From the NCBI RefSeq assembly GCF_003609835.1, contig NZ_AP017899.1, positions 62,001 through 126,000 on the forward strand: a stretch of DNA of 64,000 nucleotides, in the 5' to 3' direction. The notes beneath the pieces are model-generated. The model did not search any database. It saw nothing but the letters and a program-made list of their open reading frames with translations, and had not been told where the DNA came from. The position numbers and the translations under genes were made by a program. Positions 38,787-45,883 of this stretch are shown piece by piece; the stretch's first letter is position 1; each line of letters opens with the position of its first letter. The DNA comes from Sphingopyxis sp. FD7. Lineage in GTDB: Bacteria; Pseudomonadota; Alphaproteobacteria; Sphingomonadales; Sphingomonadaceae.

Positions 38787-39166
38787 TCTCCAATTGTTAT
38801 GCGTTGCCGCGAGCAACTGACCAGAACACAGCGGGCCTGCTTGCAAAATGGTCGAGAAGGCTAATTCATCGAGTTTTTGAAGTAGCCAAACTGGCATTTA
38901 CCGAACATCGATGGGGCCCGATTTTTCAGCCAGTTTCGGCCACGAGCCCGCTGCGGATACCCAAATGCCGACATTCGGCTTAAGCCCCTTCTAGCCAGAG
39001 CCAGCCGTTCCGCAACCGGCTGAGACGCAGTCGATATGTCGGTCCGTTCGTTAGAACACAGATTGTCGGGTTCTGGCAGAACCTGCCGTCGGACACGCCG
39101 TGCGCAAATGACCGGGAAGTCCCAGAGCCGGTCAATTGGACCATGCAGCGTGCTCAAAAACACGAA
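38787..39166. other. Gene-free 380 bp after the mmsB remnant
   Basis: I see no gene, RNA or clear repeat here. A minus-strand open frame at 38861-39163 lacks a ribosome-binding site and any family pattern. It separates rearranged chromosomal-type genes from the recombinase and plasmid core. Confidence 0.5.
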
Positions 39167-40177
39167 CTACAGAAATCTCTCTCCAGCATGGTTCTCGAAC
39201 AGCGCTGCGTCGCGGACATAGCCGAGCAGCACTTCGACCTTTTTTTGCCGTGATACCTCCTGCATCTTCGGCAAGGAGGCCCCTGCCTTGGCCGCCTCGG
39301 TAAGAAACCCTGACCGCAGGGAGTGAGCGCCGACCGCCACAGGATCGAGCCCAACCTTTTCGGCGTAGCGCTGGATCAGCCGAGCAACCGAGCGATCTGA
39401 CATGGGCTCCTTCCTCATCAAGCCCTGAGCATCGGTTCGATAGAAAAGGGGACCTGCCTCCCCTCCCCTTACGCTCAGCCATTCGTTGAGGCGTGGACCG
39501 GGCTTGAGCACCTTGCCCGAGGGCACCGCTATGACTTGCCCTGCCCCCTCCTGGTCGGTCTTAGAATGCCGGATCGTCAGCTTGAGCCCCTCGCGCACCA
39601 GCTCGAGGTCGGCCAGCTGCAGCGCGACCAGTTCGGAACGCCGCAGCGCCGCCGCCAGCCCAAGAGCCATGACCGCCCGGTCGCGGATCGCACGCGGGCT
39701 TTGCCCTTCGGCAGCTGCAATCATCCGCGCCAGATCAGCTGCCAGAATTGCGCTCTTCTTGCGCGTCGGCCGTGCGCGCTGCTCGCGCCGGATCCCGGCA
39801 AGTGTGTCGCCAATGACATCACGCGGATCGCGATGCTGGGGTGCGACCTGTCCCGCCTGCCTGTGGTGCCAGGCGATGGCCGCAAGGTGCCGTCCGATGG
39901 TACTATCCGCCCTCCCCGCCTGCGCCAGCGAAGCAAGGTATGTGGCCACGGCCTCTGGCATAGCCGGCATAGGCTCAAGATCGCGCGTCCAGCACCATTC
40001 CTCGAACTGCCGCCAGTCGCTGTCATAAGCCCGCACAGTGTTGGCCGCCTTGGACCGCGCCCGGTACGAGCGCGCCGCCTCGATCTCAGCCGCGAGCTGC
40101 GGCGGGATCGCATTCCCCAGCGGCGCGAGCGCTGCTTCATCTGAAAGCCCCAAGGCCCTGCTGTTGTGATCGTTCAA
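39167..40177 (-). CDS. Tyrosine recombinase/integrase, one catalytic His replaced
   Basis: A 336-residue phage-integrase-family protein. A SAM-like core-binding domain (NTVRAYDSDWRQFEEWC, residues about 47-63) precedes the catalytic domain. The first Arg lies in AAALRRSELVAL (near 180), HSLRSGF supplies His and Arg (near 286), and the nucleophile Tyr is in LLGYVRDAALFENHAG. The second His, normally in an RHK-type segment just before the Tyr helix, reads VSRQKKVEVLLGY, with Gln in its place (CAA in an A-run). It probably belongs to the plasmid as a resolvase or integrase; activity is doubtful if the base is real. Confidence 0.88.
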   Translation of the reverse strand: MNDHNSRALGLSDEAALAPLGNAIPPQLAAEIEAARSYRARSKAANTVRAYDSDWRQFEEWCWTRDLEPMPAMPEAVATYLASLAQAGRADSTIGRHLAAIAWHHRQAGQVAPQHRDPRDVIGDTLAGIRREQRARPTRKKSAILAADLARMIAAAEGQSPRAIRDRAVMALGLAAALRRSELVALQLADLELVREGLKLTIRHSKTDQEGAGQVIAVPSGKVLKPGPRLNEWLSVRGGEAGPLFYRTDAQGLMRKEPMSDRSVARLIQRYAEKVGLDPVAVGAHSLRSGFLTEAAKAGASLPKMQEVSRQKKVEVLLGYVRDAALFENHAGERFL

Positions 40178-40366
40178 GGCAACACTCCGGAAGCTTCAAT
40201 GCTGCTGGCGTTCTTCCAAACAGCCTTCGTGGCAGGGGCGAAATCGCACCGAATTTCGCCTGCTTTATAGAGATAAAGGTGTCGTCCGTGAAGGGCTCTT
40301 ATCGGACAGCAAAGGCACCGTACAAGCTGGATATACTTTTTAGGCCATTTATATACTATCTGGCCG

Positions 40367-41311
40367 ATGGCATCCGCCCCAGCACCCTGGCAACTGACGC
40401 TTGCTCGCATCGAAGGCGCCCTCCCCTTCATCTCACCCGAGCTGTCCGAATGCCTTGCGCTGGCCTCACTCCGGCGCCTCTGGCGCGTACAAGTGCGCGA
40501 TTATCCGTTTGATAATATTGGAATTGAACACAATCCGGGGCTTGAGGCCGACGAGCTTGTGCGCTCGTGGTACTCCGAAGAACGCCGTCAGCTCTTGTCG
40601 TGGATCAGCCGGCGAGGTCACCCTCCTCTCGCCCACGCTGCCAAGCTGGTCATGGCCGCGAAAAGTCACTCCGAAGGATTCAGCGAGACATACAGGCCCG
40701 CCGATCGCGCGCTCGAACGGCTCGATGCGCTGCTGCCGACCAGCGATCCGATGGGCACCCTCCTTGAATGGCTGGCGGAACTGCGAACTGAGGAAATCGA
40801 TTTCCTCGAGGGCGGCAGTGAGATGGTCCAGGTCGGTGGGTTCGCTGTTACACGTTCGGCGCCGCGGGGTGCGGCTTGGGCTGCGTCGCTCGCGGCCGCC
40901 ATGCGGCCACACTTGTTTAGGTTGGGGTCGGCTCCAATGGCGCTTGCTGGGGTCATGCCGCGGGCTGTGTTCCGTGAACTCCATGAAGAGCCCTTGCCCG
41001 TTGTGCTTCGCGCGGCGCTCCAGGTAGCCAGCGAAAAGGCTGAGGTCGATTTGCGCTTCCTGCGAAGGGCTGTCGTTCGGGCCGACGCAGTACTTTCTGG
41101 GTTGTACGCCTCTTCGACTGCTCCGCAAACCTGGCGAATGATCGTCAGCTTGGGCCCACTTACCCGAGCTGAGCTCGCTCGGGGACTGGGTGTAACAAAG
41201 CGCACCGCTTCTCAATCGGTAGCTTCACTTCAGGCGGCAAGTATGGTGCTCCTTCGGCAGACCGACGGCGCTATATTGCCGGCCAGTGCTGATCTAGAAC
41301 GGCGCGAATAG
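40367..41311 (+). CDS. Winged-HTH-containing protein of unknown function
   Basis: A 314-residue protein. Residues 1-250 are alpha-helical-looking, with no motif that I recognise. Residues about 258-310 (LGPLTRAELARGLGVTKRTASQ then SVASLQAASMVLLRQ) form a clear winged helix-turn-helix of the MarR/IclR pattern. It lies next to and converges with parB (41-bp overlap), so a plasmid-specific transcriptional or maintenance role is likely. There is no obvious Shine-Dalgarno before ATG 40367; a TATACT-rich tandem repeat lies directly upstream and may be its promoter. Confidence 0.65.
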   Translation: MASAPAPWQLTLARIEGALPFISPELSECLALASLRRLWRVQVRDYPFDNIGIEHNPGLEADELVRSWYSEERRQLLSWISRRGHPPLAHAAKLVMAAKSHSEGFSETYRPADRALERLDALLPTSDPMGTLLEWLAELRTEEIDFLEGGSEMVQVGGFAVTRSAPRGAAWAASLAAAMRPHLFRLGSAPMALAGVMPRAVFRELHEEPLPVVLRAALQVASEKAEVDLRFLRRAVVRADAVLSGLYASSTAPQTWRMIVSLGPLTRAELARGLGVTKRTASQSVASLQAASMVLLRQTDGAILPASADLERRE

Positions 41312-42290
41312 CCTCTTCCGCTTCCTGCCGTGTCGCGCCGCCCTTATTCAGCAACGTGACACGGACGCCCTTACGGTCAGCCCCATCGATCCGAAGCACT
41401 GGCTTCCCACTGGCACTGGCCACGGTTTCAGGCTTTCCTGACTTCTTGGGGGATCCTGACTTCTTGGGGGGGTCTGCCGCGAGAGCGAGCGCCTTGATCA
41501 CCTCAATCACAGACATCGACTTGCCAGTCTGCTCGCGCTCTGCAGCAAGACGTTCCGCCTCACGGAAGGCGCGCTCCCGTCGATCCTCAGGCTTGAGGAG
41601 CGCTTTGAGCGCAATCGCATTGCGAATGCCAAGCTCCTGCGGATTGGCAAATGCCCTGGTCAGCCCATCTGGCAGCCGTGCCAGATCGAGATACCGCGTT
41701 AGCCAGCTTTCGGAGACTTTAAGCCTTTCCGCCATCGTCTTCTGCCGACCATCGTAATAGGCCGTCAGGGCGCGCAGATAGTCTTTTGCGCGTTCGAGAT
41801 CGGTGAGATCATCCCTCGCCCGGTTTTCAATGTCCGCGAGCCTGAAGGCCTCTTCATCGCCCATCTCGCGTACGTCGACGAGAAACTTAAAGTCTGGATA
41901 GTTGTGCGAGCGCAGCCAGCTGATCGACCAGTGTCGGCGCGCTCCGCAAATCACCTCAAACTCAAACCCGTCATCTCCTGATAGGCGACGGACGATCGCG
42001 GGTATCTCCTGGCGCCCTTGAGCCTTGATACTCTCAATAAGGTCCGCGCAGCGTTCCTCATTAAGCAGAGCATAGTTGCGGTTATGGCCTGCCCACATCC
42101 GACACTTTGCTGGGTCAACAAGCTCATGTGTGCGAGAAACAATCGCTCCCGACGCCAGGTCAGCAAGACGGTTTGAACGCCCCGTAAGCACGTTTGAGGC
42201 AATGCTCGATCTACGAGGGGCAGCAGTATCCTCGGTCAGGTCAATACCTGCCGCCAGATCAGCCGCAAAACCACTGTTCTTCCTACTCAT
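41271..42290 (-). CDS. parB: ParB/RepB-like plasmid partition protein
   Basis: A 339-residue centromere-binding protein. The ParB N domain includes ESIKAQGRQEIPAIVRR (near 88), the CTP-binding ICGARRHWSI (near 115) and EEAFRLADIENRARDDL (near 145). The HTH (MAERLKVSESWLTRYLDLARL) is near 190. A basic linker with a direct repeat PPKKSGSPKKSGKP (near 275) precedes the dimerisation tail. It follows parA in the leftward operon, with a parS-like palindrome in the gap. Confidence 0.93.
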   Translation of the reverse strand: MSRKNSGFAADLAAGIDLTEDTAAPRRSSIASNVLTGRSNRLADLASGAIVSRTHELVDPAKCRMWAGHNRNYALLNEERCADLIESIKAQGRQEIPAIVRRLSGDDGFEFEVICGARRHWSISWLRSHNYPDFKFLVDVREMGDEEAFRLADIENRARDDLTDLERAKDYLRALTAYYDGRQKTMAERLKVSESWLTRYLDLARLPDGLTRAFANPQELGIRNAIALKALLKPEDRRERAFREAERLAAEREQTGKSMSVIEVIKALALAADPPKKSGSPKKSGKPETVASASGKPVLRIDGADRKGVRVTLLNKGGATRQEAEEAIRAVLDQHWPAI

Positions 42291-42309
42291 GCAAGCCTCC
42301 CATTAGCAG

Positions 42310-42327
42310 AATTGCACGCGTGCAATT
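42310..42327. promoter_or_regulatory. parS-like palindrome 1
   Basis: AATTGCACGCGTGCAATT, a perfect 18-bp palindrome between the parA stop and the parB start. An identical core occurs at 43684-43701. Position and duplication point to the ParB centromere-binding site. Confidence 0.75.
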
Positions 42328-42337
42328 TTCCAGCGGC

Positions 42338-43540
42338 TCATACCAAAGCCTCCTGGCGGAGGCGCTTCTGATGGCTGGGCCACATCGATCGAATATCAAC
42401 TTCGATTTCCGAATTCACGCCATCAAGATAGTTCAGGCAACGGTTGCGAACCGCCGAACTCGTGGCAGGGCCATCAAGCTCATACACTGTCATCAGCCGC
42501 GCTGTAGCATTGTCGATCTCGGCCGAGTCCTTGAGAGGCGTGCGAACCATCGCATGCCCGAATAGCGTCCGCATCAGCTGCAACAGCTCTTTCTGCATCG
42601 ATTTATTCTCATCGACCTTGGACGCGACAAAGCGGAGGAACTTCAATTCTGGAGCGAGACCACGGTCTGCCAGCTGCTCAATCGTTTCATCTAGCATCGA
42701 GAGGAATGCAGCCGTCGAGGAGAAATCCATAACAGTCGGCGGTACCGGCACGACCAATGCGTTAGCGGCCCGCAGCACGGACAGCGAGATCGCCCCGAGG
42801 GCAGGCGGCGGATCCATCACCACGACATCGAACCGATCCGATATACTCTCGATTCCCTCCTTCAGGCGGTCAAGAAGCGCGCCGTTCCCCTGCGCCATCC
42901 GTGCGGCTAGTTCGTATTCGGAATTGAACAAACGAAGGTTGGCGGGAATGAGCTCCAGACCGTCGAAGTGAGTCTTGCGGAGCGCGTAGTCCAGAGATGA
43001 TCGCTCCCCCTCACGAAGGAACGGATAAAGGGTATCATCTTCGGTGAGGTCGAGATCGGGCACATACCCAAAAAGGGTCGTCGCCGAGGCTTGGCTGTCG
43101 CAATCGACGAGCGCAACACGGTAGCCTCTAATGGCCAGATACTGAGCGAGGTGAACGGCCAAAGTCGACTTGCCAACACCTCCCTTGAAGTTCTGGACAG
43201 CCACGACACAGCAGGGATCGTTTGGAGCCCGATAGGGTCTTGTCCCGAACACGCCGCGCATGTCGTTCAGCTGGGCAAGCGTATATCTCTCTCGCCTGTT
43301 GTTGTCGGTCCTCGCAGGCTCTGGCAGGCGACCGTCCTTTTCCGCATCACGGATAGCAGCCGGCGTGCGACCCACAAGTTCGGCCGCTTTCCCGATTGTA
43401 AAGGTTGGCTCGCGCCGGTCATCTGCCCTAGCGCTTCGCGCGGAATCCCGGAGCTTTTCGAGTACCGAGGACGTTCGACTGGCCAGCGTCGCGACCGAGA
43501 CCAAACGCTCGGCTTCTTCAATCTGAAGTCCGTTTGACAC
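42338..43540 (-). CDS. parA: ParA/RepA-like partition ATPase
   Basis: A 400-residue type Ia ParA. The N-terminal winged HTH (FTIGKAAELVGRTPAAIRDAEK, near residues 46-67) is followed by the deviant Walker A KGGVGKSTLAVHLAQYLA (near 118), DCDSQASAT (near 146) and Walker B-like VVVMDPPPALGAIS (near 238). It positions plasmid copies through ATP-driven binding to the nucleoid, and the HTH allows autorepression. Upstream lies an inverted repeat, CGCAATTC-N15-GAATTGCG, a likely operator. It is transcribed leftward into parB. Confidence 0.95.
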   Translation of the reverse strand: MSNGLQIEEAERLVSVATLASRTSSVLEKLRDSARSARADDRREPTFTIGKAAELVGRTPAAIRDAEKDGRLPEPARTDNNRRERYTLAQLNDMRGVFGTRPYRAPNDPCCVVAVQNFKGGVGKSTLAVHLAQYLAIRGYRVALVDCDSQASATTLFGYVPDLDLTEDDTLYPFLREGERSSLDYALRKTHFDGLELIPANLRLFNSEYELAARMAQGNGALLDRLKEGIESISDRFDVVVMDPPPALGAISLSVLRAANALVVPVPPTVMDFSSTAAFLSMLDETIEQLADRGLAPELKFLRFVASKVDENKSMQKELLQLMRTLFGHAMVRTPLKDSAEIDNATARLMTVYELDGPATSSAVRNRCLNYLDGVNSEIEVDIRSMWPSHQKRLRQEALV

Positions 43541-43552
43541 ATGCCTTCCTTT

Positions 43553-43583
43553 CGCAATTCCGCATGTGCTACACCGAATTGCG
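43553..43583. promoter_or_regulatory. parA operator candidate
   Basis: CGCAATTC-N15-GAATTGCG is a perfect 8-bp inverted repeat 13 bp upstream of the parA start. It shares the AATTGC half-site with the parS-like palindromes but in the opposite orientation. Confidence 0.55.
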
Positions 43584-43682
43584 CTTTTCGGTCAAGAAAA
43601 TCGGGAATTTCGAAAGTTGGAGCGCGTCATCGGTGAGAAATCTGGGTCGCCGCGCCCTATCCTGACTCGGTGGGGGCTTAGA

Positions 43683-43702
43683 AAATTGCACGCGTGCAAT
43701 TT
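43683..43702. promoter_or_regulatory. parS-like palindrome 2
   Basis: A 20-bp perfect palindrome AAATTGCACGCGTGCAATTT containing the same 18-bp core as 42310-42327. It lies between the rep stop (43710) and the parA start, so the two copies bracket parA. Confidence 0.75.
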
Positions 43703-43709
43703 CTGCCGT

Positions 43710-44861
43710 TCAGGGTCGGCCCCGGCGATTGAACCACCCCTCACAGAACCCTTTCCAGGCGGCGATCAACTTCGCACCGCGAAGCATCTCCAAACGCTCA
43801 CCCATATGCTCGCGAAAGCCGTTGGCGATCAGATCTACGTCCCAACCACCGCCATGCCTGCGGCCTATTTCAAGGAGGTCGTCATGACCGAAGCGCAGCG
43901 TTCCCACTGGGAATGTCGCCTCGGATGGCTTCTTGGCTGAGACTGCTCCTCGCGGTGCCGGAATAGCCCCCTGCCCCACTGTAACGCTCTCTACAGCCCC
44001 ATCACGCCTCGCCTGGCGTCCAGCTGAATGACGATCAAGCTCGTCGACAGTCTCAAGCACCTCCGGCGCGCCTTTGGGCTCGAACCGGAACTCGATCTCC
44101 GTGACTGTTCGACCCTGCCTGATTTCCCGCCACTCAACACGGAAGTGAGCAAGCTGGTCAATTTCGGATTTCGCCTTCTCCAGAACCTTGCGCCGAAGTT
44201 GAGCGAAGTCTGTGTAAACATCTGGTGGGATACCCAATGCTGCGCGCAGCGCCTGCATGTCTCCCCGCCAAGTTGCTTGTCGACGATGAAGCCGAAGTGC
44301 CCCCAGCTCATACAGCTTCAAGGCGTAGTTCGAACGAAAGCCAAGCACTGCTTGCCGATTGAGCACAGCATAGGTTTCGGATGCCTGGATGAGCTTGCGA
44401 GCATCTGGGGTGAATTCCCACTCGATCCATCCAGTCTCGCCGCCCTCCTCATCTGTCTCCTCCTTCGACCGCGAGATCAGGGAGAACAGGAGCGTCGCCT
44501 TCTTTCCCCGCCAGGATTTGTCATCGACGGCAAACAGCGTTCGGTGCAGTTCCTGAAGCATGTCGGTAATCCGCTCATTGCCCTTGTGGCCTCGCCGAAT
44601 GTCCGCCTTACGTATGCGGTGAGGGCGATCCTCCCAGGCGTCACCCCCAGCTGTGAGGATCATGAGAGCGAGTAGTCGCGAAGCTGTCAGACTGAGAGAT
44701 TCGCCTTTGACAAACTTGATTTCGATGATGCTGCCTGGCTTGGCGAACTCGTCGCCGCCCTTTGCCTTCAACGCGGCAGCAACCCGCATCGCACGGCCAG
44801 GGGATCCTTCCTCGGGCTTCTCTTCAGGAGCCTCGGCTATTGGGCTAACATCCGTTTCCAT
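43710..44861 (-). CDS. Rep_3-family plasmid replication initiator
   Basis: A 383-residue initiator with two tandem winged-helix domains as in the Rep_3 family (RepE/RepA type). Domain 1 covers about 40-170 (EIKFVKGESLSLTASRLLALM, then ERITDMLQELHRTLF), and domain 2 about 175-290 (ALKLYELGALRLHRRQATWRGD, ALGIPPDVYTDFAQLRRKVLEKAKSEI split). It binds iterons as a monomer and its own operator as a dimer. Both kinds of site lie directly upstream (44906-45223). It heads the leftward rep-parA-parB module. Confidence 0.9.
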   Translation of the reverse strand: METDVSPIAEAPEEKPEEGSPGRAMRVAAALKAKGGDEFAKPGSIIEIKFVKGESLSLTASRLLALMILTAGGDAWEDRPHRIRKADIRRGHKGNERITDMLQELHRTLFAVDDKSWRGKKATLLFSLISRSKEETDEEGGETGWIEWEFTPDARKLIQASETYAVLNRQAVLGFRSNYALKLYELGALRLHRRQATWRGDMQALRAALGIPPDVYTDFAQLRRKVLEKAKSEIDQLAHFRVEWREIRQGRTVTEIEFRFEPKGAPEVLETVDELDRHSAGRQARRDGAVESVTVGQGAIPAPRGAVSAKKPSEATFPVGTLRFGHDDLLEIGRRHGGGWDVDLIANGFREHMGERLEMLRGAKLIAAWKGFCEGWFNRRGRP

Positions 44862-44905
44862 GCCATATTGCGATCAAAGCTTGATTCTTGATGTGCTGAT
44901 TGCTG

Positions 44906-44939
44906 CCTGACCTGACCTCATCAGTCAAGTCAGGTCAGG
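44906..44939. promoter_or_regulatory. rep operator: perfect inverted repeat
   Basis: CCTGACCTGAC-N12-GTCAGGTCAGG, 45 bp upstream of the rep start. The arms contain the GTCAGG core of the downstream iterons in inverted orientation, the usual design by which a Rep dimer represses its own gene. A TTGACT -35-like hexamer on the minus strand lies in the spacer (44928-44923). Confidence 0.75.
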
Positions 44940-44957
44940 ATCAAGAGATGGCCGCAG

Positions 44958-45223
44958 CCCCCAAGAAGTCAGGATTGAGCCGGTCGGATCTCGGGTCTGA
45001 ATCACCCAAGAAACCGCGAGTCGCTAGGTTCTCCAGCAGGGCTTAAAATCGCGCTTGATTTTGATGCCTACGAGATCCAAAAATCCGGCCAAGCGGGCGA
45101 TGGATCAACATCTAGACGGCTGCCCCCAAAAGGTCAGGAAGGCCCCAGAAGGTCAGGTGAGTTCCCCCGGCAAGTCAGGGTTAAGCCCCCGGCAAGTCAG
45201 GTAAAATCCCCCAACTGGTCAGG
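44958..45223. repeat. oriV: Replication origin with iterons
   Basis: Six direct repeats of 16 bp with consensus CCCCCRRNARGTCAGG: 44958-44973, 45123-45138, 45142-45157, 45164-45179, 45186-45201 and 45208-45223. The last four starts are 22 bp apart (two helical turns), and the gap before them is 19 bp. A 150-bp AT-richer stretch separates the first from the rest. I saw no convincing DnaA box. Confidence 0.85.
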
Positions 45224-45296
45224 CAAGTCAGCGTAGGCAACTGATTTCACTACCAATTTACGCTCCGAATCTGAATCTTTAGAATCATGAATCCTT

Positions 45297-45321
45297 CCGC
45301 TGCAAGCAGCGGCGTTTTTTT
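45297..45321 (+). terminator. Rho-independent terminator pointing right from the origin
   Basis: Stem CCGCTGC/GCAGCGG (45297-45303 and 45306-45312) followed by CG and seven T residues. No protein gene on the + strand precedes it, so it may end a small RNA from the origin or block read-through from the origin into the following genes. Confidence 0.6.
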
Positions 45322-45430
45322 ATGATTGTTTTTCGAGATTACGCGACGTCGCGAGGAGCATTCTCGGCTCAGACCAACCAAACGTCCTTGCACACGTTCT
45401 AAAAGTCGAGGCAGTGGTCAATCGCCTCAA

Positions 45431-45456
45431 TGAATCACAGATGCTCCTGTGATTCA
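45431..45456. promoter_or_regulatory. Perfect 10-bp inverted repeat upstream of WGR gene
   Basis: TGAATCACAG-ATGCTC-CTGTGATTCA, with no mismatch in the arms. It may be an operator or an mRNA hairpin for the WGR gene. The rest of 45322-45502 shows nothing else that I can name. Confidence 0.45.
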
Positions 45457-45502
45457 AATTTCCAGTTGGACCGAATGCTCAGCGTTCTGCCACCGGTTCC
45501 AT

Positions 45503-45769
45503 ATGGAGACGCCGAAGAACCAGTCGTGGCATTGGCAAGCAATAGACCCGTCCCGCAACGTCGCGCGCGACTATCATCTCTGGGTTGAGACCGATCTGTT
45601 TGGCTGGACAACCGTTGAGCGGCGCTGGGGACGAATTGGTACGAAAGGGCAGGGGGTGACCACCAGCTTTCCGGACAGAAGACAGGCAGACACAATCGCA
45701 CAGCAGATCCGGATCCGGCGCGAAAGCGCATTTAAGCGGATTGGTGTTCGCTACCAGGCAGTCGAGTGA
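45503..45769 (+). CDS. Small WGR-domain protein
   Basis: An 88-residue protein consisting of one WGR domain: AIDPSRNVARDYHLWVETDLFGW, then ERRWGRIGTKGQG with the name-giving Trp-Gly-Arg (near residues 41-43), and a C-terminal helix. WGR domains bind nucleic acid, for example in PARPs; stand-alone copies are common on alphaproteobacterial plasmids, role unknown. I prefer ATG 45503 because it gives a typical start; a GTG at 45449 would add 18 residues but sits inside the inverted repeat. Confidence 0.8.
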   Translation: METPKNQSWHWQAIDPSRNVARDYHLWVETDLFGWTTVERRWGRIGTKGQGVTTSFPDRRQADTIAQQIRIRRESAFKRIGVRYQAVE

Positions 45770-45835
45770 CTTCCCTCAACATTTAGGCGGCTCTTCAGAG
45801 CTGAACACTTCTCCATAAAACTCCCCAGTTCCGCC

Positions 45836-45883
45836 AAAGGGAGAGGGGGAAGGCCTGATGCGGTTCAGCATCAGGAGCAGACC
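45836..45883 (+). promoter_or_regulatory. Purine-tract/hairpin leader, copy A
   Basis: The purine tract AAAGGGAGAGGGGGAAGG (45836-45853) is followed directly by an 8-bp perfect stem CCTGATGC-GGTTCA-GCATCAGG (45854-45875). The AGGAG ribosome-binding site lies partly in the 3' arm, before GTG 45884. The same layout precedes four other genes at 53002, 56552, 60937 and 61672. Confidence 0.65.

Noticed and set aside
38861..39163. Minus-strand 100-codon frame after the mmsB remnant
   Set aside because: No motif, no start signals and unusual composition for these neighbours.
40279..40366. Transposon res site (TTATCGGACA near 40300)
   Set aside because: Only a short 5-bp inverted repeat and no Tn3-type transposase or terminal repeat nearby.
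45123..45223. Possible CRISPR array (evenly spaced repeats)
   Set aside because: Repeats are 16 bp with 3-6 bp between them and lie next to a Rep_3 gene, so they are replication iterons, not CRISPR repeats.
45431..45456. CRP/FNR-binding site
   Set aside because: The half-sites read TCACAG...CTGTGA, the reverse order of TGTGA-N6-TCACA.
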